Shown here in pieces: positions 30,096 to 33,281 of a DNA stretch of 33,281 nt. Position 1 is the stretch's first letter. The number at the start of each line of letters is the position of its first letter. The notes beneath the pieces are model-generated. The model was not told the DNA's origin, did not search any database, and saw only the letters and a list, made by a program, of their open reading frames with translations. Source of the stretch: an uncultured Bacteroidales bacterium (GTDB lineage Bacteria; Bacteroidota; Bacteroidia; Bacteroidales; UBA932); contig CALVDR010000029.1 in assembly GCA_944326365.1 (NCBI GenBank), forward strand, positions 1 to 33,281, given 5' to 3'. Both the position numbers and the translations under genes were made by a program.

Positions 30096-33000
30096 TTATT
30101 CAAATTTTAATTTCGGTAATCCTTTCACAATCTCTACCGTCTGCACCGATATATTGATGCCCCGGAGCAGGAGGTTGAGAATGTATTTCTCATCGTTATG
30201 CTCACGTGCCCAGTCGTTCGGATCATTGGTGATGCCGCTTTTTTTGTCTGTTGTGATGGCATAGCGTTCCATTATCCACTCGATAGCAGATTTGCCATTA
30301 ACCACATATTCGTAGGCTTCGGTAGGAATGCCAGTAATGGTAATGGAATGGTTATAATGGATAACACTCTTATCGGATGTCTTACTATCACTTTTGCCGA
30401 AACGCATTTTCTCTACGTGATAGTTTATCTTGTCTCCTTTGTTTGTCAGCGGTGCGAACTGGACAATACATTTCCGATAAGGCTCTATCGTTTCATAATT
30501 CAGATGCAGGTCGGCAAGCTTACGTCCGGCTTTGCTGAACATCCAGAAGTCATCCGCTTTTTCTACCAACGGCAGGCGAGGCAAGGACTTTTTCAAATCT
30601 GTGGCAAAGGCGGTACGATAGTCGAGTGAATGGAGCAGCCCGTAGACGTAATAGAAGATGTCTTCTTTCGTCACTTTGTAGCCGTATTGCTTATGGGCTG
30701 TGCTTAATATCCAATCGGTTACTCCGTCTTTACGCACATATCTATCCATTGGCTTTTCCGCTCCTTGATTGAATAAGTCGACAACATCAGCATCGCTGCT
30801 GTCATACCAATAGAGAGGAAAACATTGTCCGTTAAATTGAAGTTGCAAGTCAGGAATACAATCTGTGATAATTGCTGAAAAGTCTTTGCTTGCCCCTATT
30901 CCGGACACACAAATCACAAGGTTCTTGTGGTTGGGAGTAGGAAATAGTTTAGGAGAAAGACCTATACGTTCAATAAAAGGTTTATCAAAATATAATCTTT
31001 GTTTGAAAAGTGGACGATATGCGCTATCTCTTATGTCTGAAACATATTTATGTTCAATGTTTCTTTCAATATCTTTTTTGAGATTAACAGTCCAACTTAT
31101 CTTTGTATCATCTGTATTGATAAAACTTTCTACGGACAAATTCTTATCAACCTTTACCGCATCGTTATATGCTTCCCTTTGACGATTATAAAAATCAATC
31201 ATTGACCGCATATTATTTTCAAGTGTTCGTTGAGAAGCATTGTAAACCCACGCATCTCTATTGGTAGCTACACCAATAGCATACATTTCAAAGAAACTTT
31301 TCTGCCCCATTGCAAACTTCTTTTCAGGCTCAATAGGGATAAACAGCTTGAACATTTCGTTACGGTGATTAATCCAATCCCCATGTTCATTCGGTTCAAC
31401 TGATTTCCACATCATAGCAGGATTGCTGATGTCACCCATTTGCCTGATAATTTTCAGTTTTTCTTCCCTGCTTAAATAATCTCCAATATCGTGATAAAAG
31501 ATCTGTGCTTTCTCTAAATTGTTTGCCTTGTGCTTTTTTACCAATATAGTAATTGCTATCGGTGTGCGGGAACCTAATCCAAATACTCCGTCTCCTTCTT
31601 TGCGCCTAAGCTCCCCACTTGTACGACAATTTCCCCTTAAATTGAACACATAAATCGAAGAGAATTCCTGTTCAAAGCATTTGCGCATACCGTCCAATCC
31701 ATTGGCATCCAGCCAAGCACCATTAGTCACAAAACCGATAACTCCACCTCCTTTTTCATTCAAACGGTCAGAAGCCCAACGAAAAGCTTTCACATAACTA
31801 TCGTATGCAGACTTATTCAGATTGGCTTCCGATTGCGCTACATAAGTCGTTTCAATGTGTTTCTCCAATCTCGGATACGACTGGTTCTTCGCATTATCAT
31901 TGGCAGATTTTTGTCCTATGGAATAAGGAGGATTACCCACAATAACTGTAATCGGGCATTTCCTCTGCGCCATGACACGCTTGGAGTTAGTAGGAAATTG
32001 TTCGGAATAAAGGTTCTCGTCAGAATCTTTTTCTCCTAATTGGAACGTATCGGTCAAGCAAATACCATCAAATGCCCGGTATTCTCCTTCAGGAGCGAGC
32101 GAATGAAATACACTCTCGATGTTAATTGAGGCTATGTAATAAGCCATCAATACGATTTCATTGGCATGGATTTCTTTGCGGTACTTCTGCACCAATGCTT
32201 CGCGGCTTATCAGCCCACTTTGAAGCAAGCGGGTAATGAACGTGCCTGTACCCGTGAACGGGTCAAGGATATGAACATTCTCATCTGAAAGCGAACGTCC
32301 AAACTCCTTTTGAATGATATAACCTACGGAACGGATAATGAAATCTACTACTTCCACAGGCGTATAGACAATGCCCAATTTTTCCACCGTCTTAGGTGAA
32401 GCCACCTTGAAGAATTTGTCATAAAGCTCTACAATTAAGCGTTGGCGACCTTCGGCATCGGTAATGTCGCCTACCGTAGTCCGTACATAATCATAGAATT
32501 TTTGCAGGCGTTCATTTTCTTCTTCCGTTTTGGCTTCATCATCCAGCAAGGCAAGCATCTTTTGCATGGCTATCGATACCGGATTGCTGACAGCAAACTC
32601 GTAATTACCGAAAAGAGCTTCGAATACAGGCATGGCTATCAGATGCTGCGAAAGCATTTCAATGACTTCCTGTTCAGTAAGGTTAGGATTGATATTCTTG
32701 CGCAGTCCGCGCATCAGTTGCTCAAATGCTTTCTTGTGCTTGCCTTCGTCTGCAATCAATGTTTTGATGCGTTCGATGTGTTCTTCTGCTATTTTAGCAA
32801 TGTCTTTTGCCCAAAGTTCCCAGTAACGTTTGCTACCTACTTTGGTTACCATTTTGGCATAGAAAACATTCTGTAAATCTTCGAATTGCAGTGAAAGCTG
32901 TTGTGCCATTTGCATGGCTGCGCTGGTGGTGTCTTGCCTCGTAGCATCTGCAATGCTGCTGTCCACACTATCGTCATCGTGTGTACTGCCTACGCCTCCA

Positions 33001-33281
33001 AAAAGGATATGCTTAGGTTTTTGCTTGGAAAGTTCTATCTTGTTTACCTCTGCATTAAAACGGTCGTCATGGGCACGCAAAGCATTGAGTACTGTCCACA
33101 CTACTTTGAAATTAGGATGCTTGCTTAGCACTTCGTCACCTTCCACATTTTCTGGTATCACTACTGGAATAATGATATAACCGTATTTCTTTCCGGGACT
33201 GCGGCGCATTACACGTCCGACGGACTGCACTACATCCACTTGCGAGTTTTTGGGTGAAACGAAAACAACGGCATCCAATGA
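30096..33281 (-). CDS. Type ISP restriction-modification enzyme, 5' end outside window
   Basis: This is the C-terminal 1061 or so residues of a single-chain restriction, helicase and methylase protein. The visible part begins in the second RecA lobe (LDAVVFVSPKNSQ, then motif VI QSVGRVMRR near 18-26). A helical coupler (about 120-300) follows. The N6-adenine methylase has GIVYTPVEVVDF, motif I DPFTGTGTF (339-347), HANEIVLMAYY and motif IV NPPYS (449-453). After it comes a C-terminal target-recognition part. In LlaGI/LlaBIII-type enzymes (about 1,570 aa) the missing N terminus holds an Mrr-like nuclease and the first helicase lobe; whether it does here cannot be seen. It is the first visible gene of the operon, and the TIR gene starts right at its stop. 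Confidence 0.88.
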   Translation of the reverse strand, partial: SLDAVVFVSPKNSQVDVVQSVGRVMRRSPGKKYGYIIIPVVIPENVEGDEVLSKHPNFKVVWTVLNALRAHDDRFNAEVNKIELSKQKPKHILFGGVGSTHDDDSVDSSIADATRQDTTSAAMQMAQQLSLQFEDLQNVFYAKMVTKVGSKRYWELWAKDIAKIAEEHIERIKTLIADEGKHKKAFEQLMRGLRKNINPNLTEQEVIEMLSQHLIAMPVFEALFGNYEFAVSNPVSIAMQKMLALLDDEAKTEEENERLQKFYDYVRTTVGDITDAEGRQRLIVELYDKFFKVASPKTVEKLGIVYTPVEVVDFIIRSVGYIIQKEFGRSLSDENVHILDPFTGTGTFITRLLQSGLISREALVQKYRKEIHANEIVLMAYYIASINIESVFHSLAPEGEYRAFDGICLTDTFQLGEKDSDENLYSEQFPTNSKRVMAQRKCPITVIVGNPPYSIGQKSANDNAKNQSYPRLEKHIETTYVAQSEANLNKSAYDSYVKAFRWASDRLNEKGGGVIGFVTNGAWLDANGLDGMRKCFEQEFSSIYVFNLRGNCRTSGELRRKEGDGVFGLGSRTPIAITILVKKHKANNLEKAQIFYHDIGDYLSREEKLKIIRQMGDISNPAMMWKSVEPNEHGDWINHRNEMFKLFIPIEPEKKFAMGQKSFFEMYAIGVATNRDAWVYNASQRTLENNMRSMIDFYNRQREAYNDAVKVDKNLSVESFINTDDTKISWTVNLKKDIERNIEHKYVSDIRDSAYRPLFKQRLYFDKPFIERIGLSPKLFPTPNHKNLVICVSGIGASKDFSAIITDCIPDLQLQFNGQCFPLYWYDSSDADVVDLFNQGAEKPMDRYVRKDGVTDWILSTAHKQYGYKVTKEDIFYYVYGLLHSLDYRTAFATDLKKSLPRLPLVEKADDFWMFSKAGRKLADLHLNYETIEPYRKCIVQFAPLTNKGDKINYHVEKMRFGKSDSKTSDKSVIHYNHSITITGIPTEAYEYVVNGKSAIEWIMERYAITTDKKSGITNDPNDWAREHNDEKYILNLLLRGINISVQTVEIVKGLPKLKFE

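Overview
The window looks like a chromosomal segment of a member of the Bacteroidota, most likely order Bacteroidales. The evidence is the -7 boxes of the form TAnnTTTG, the absence of clear Shine-Dalgarno sites before most starts, a lysine exporter split into two genes, the parA-parB-DUF5683-lytic transglycosylase cluster, and tsaD divergent from tamB. Genus cannot be read from the sequence. Bases 1 to about 26,280 are ordinary core genome of medium to high GC (hand count 36/60 at 13561-13620). After that the sequence becomes an AT-richer mosaic (hand count 15/60 at 29521-29580), which marks an acquired region.

Core region. At 93-3746 on the + strand lie a lipoprotein metallophosphoesterase, a CPBP membrane protease, and the gpsA-menA pair (phospholipid and menaquinone synthesis). 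A tRNA-Gly(CCC) follows on the - strand. The - strand run 4009-11829 reads tamB, an RsmI-like methylase, folB, mtaB and a PhnP-like metallo-beta-lactamase-fold gene, with tight spacing. Divergent from it is tsaD plus an FAD-dependent oxidoreductase. TsaD and MtaB act in sequence on the same tRNA position: t6A37, then ms2t6A37. The - strand operon 14618-19073 is parA, parB, a DUF5683 protein and an MltD-like LysM lytic transglycosylase, linking chromosome partition and wall remodelling. A lipid kinase gene (19196-20191) and priA converge on a repeat-rich spacer. Next come split lysO and a queuosine operon (precursor transporter, queC, queF). The operon starts with a near-ideal Bacteroidota promoter and a preQ1-I riboswitch that overlaps the translation start region. 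A nitroreductase gene closes the core part.

Accessory region. Bases 26276-27029 are a gene graveyard on the - strand: a possible integrase arm-domain fragment, the last 48 codons of an mntA-type nucleotidyltransferase, and a frameshifted, 3'-truncated hepT. Beyond it is one compact - strand operon. In transcription order it holds a type ISP restriction-modification enzyme (helicase, methylase and specificity parts visible, 5' end outside the window), a TIR-domain protein, a DUF4062 protein, and a Schlafen-AlbA/HATPase/winged-helix protein. Junctions are 0, 11 and 4 nt. This operon is the best candidate for an undescribed composite defence system. The last gene carries an 11-bp tandem repeat that could switch its C-terminal DNA-binding domain off by slippage.

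Repeats. A 76-nt element made of two hairpins occurs at 1-76 and, inverted, at 20189-20264. One stem pair differs by a compensatory change. The second copy supplies the stop codon of the lipid kinase gene.
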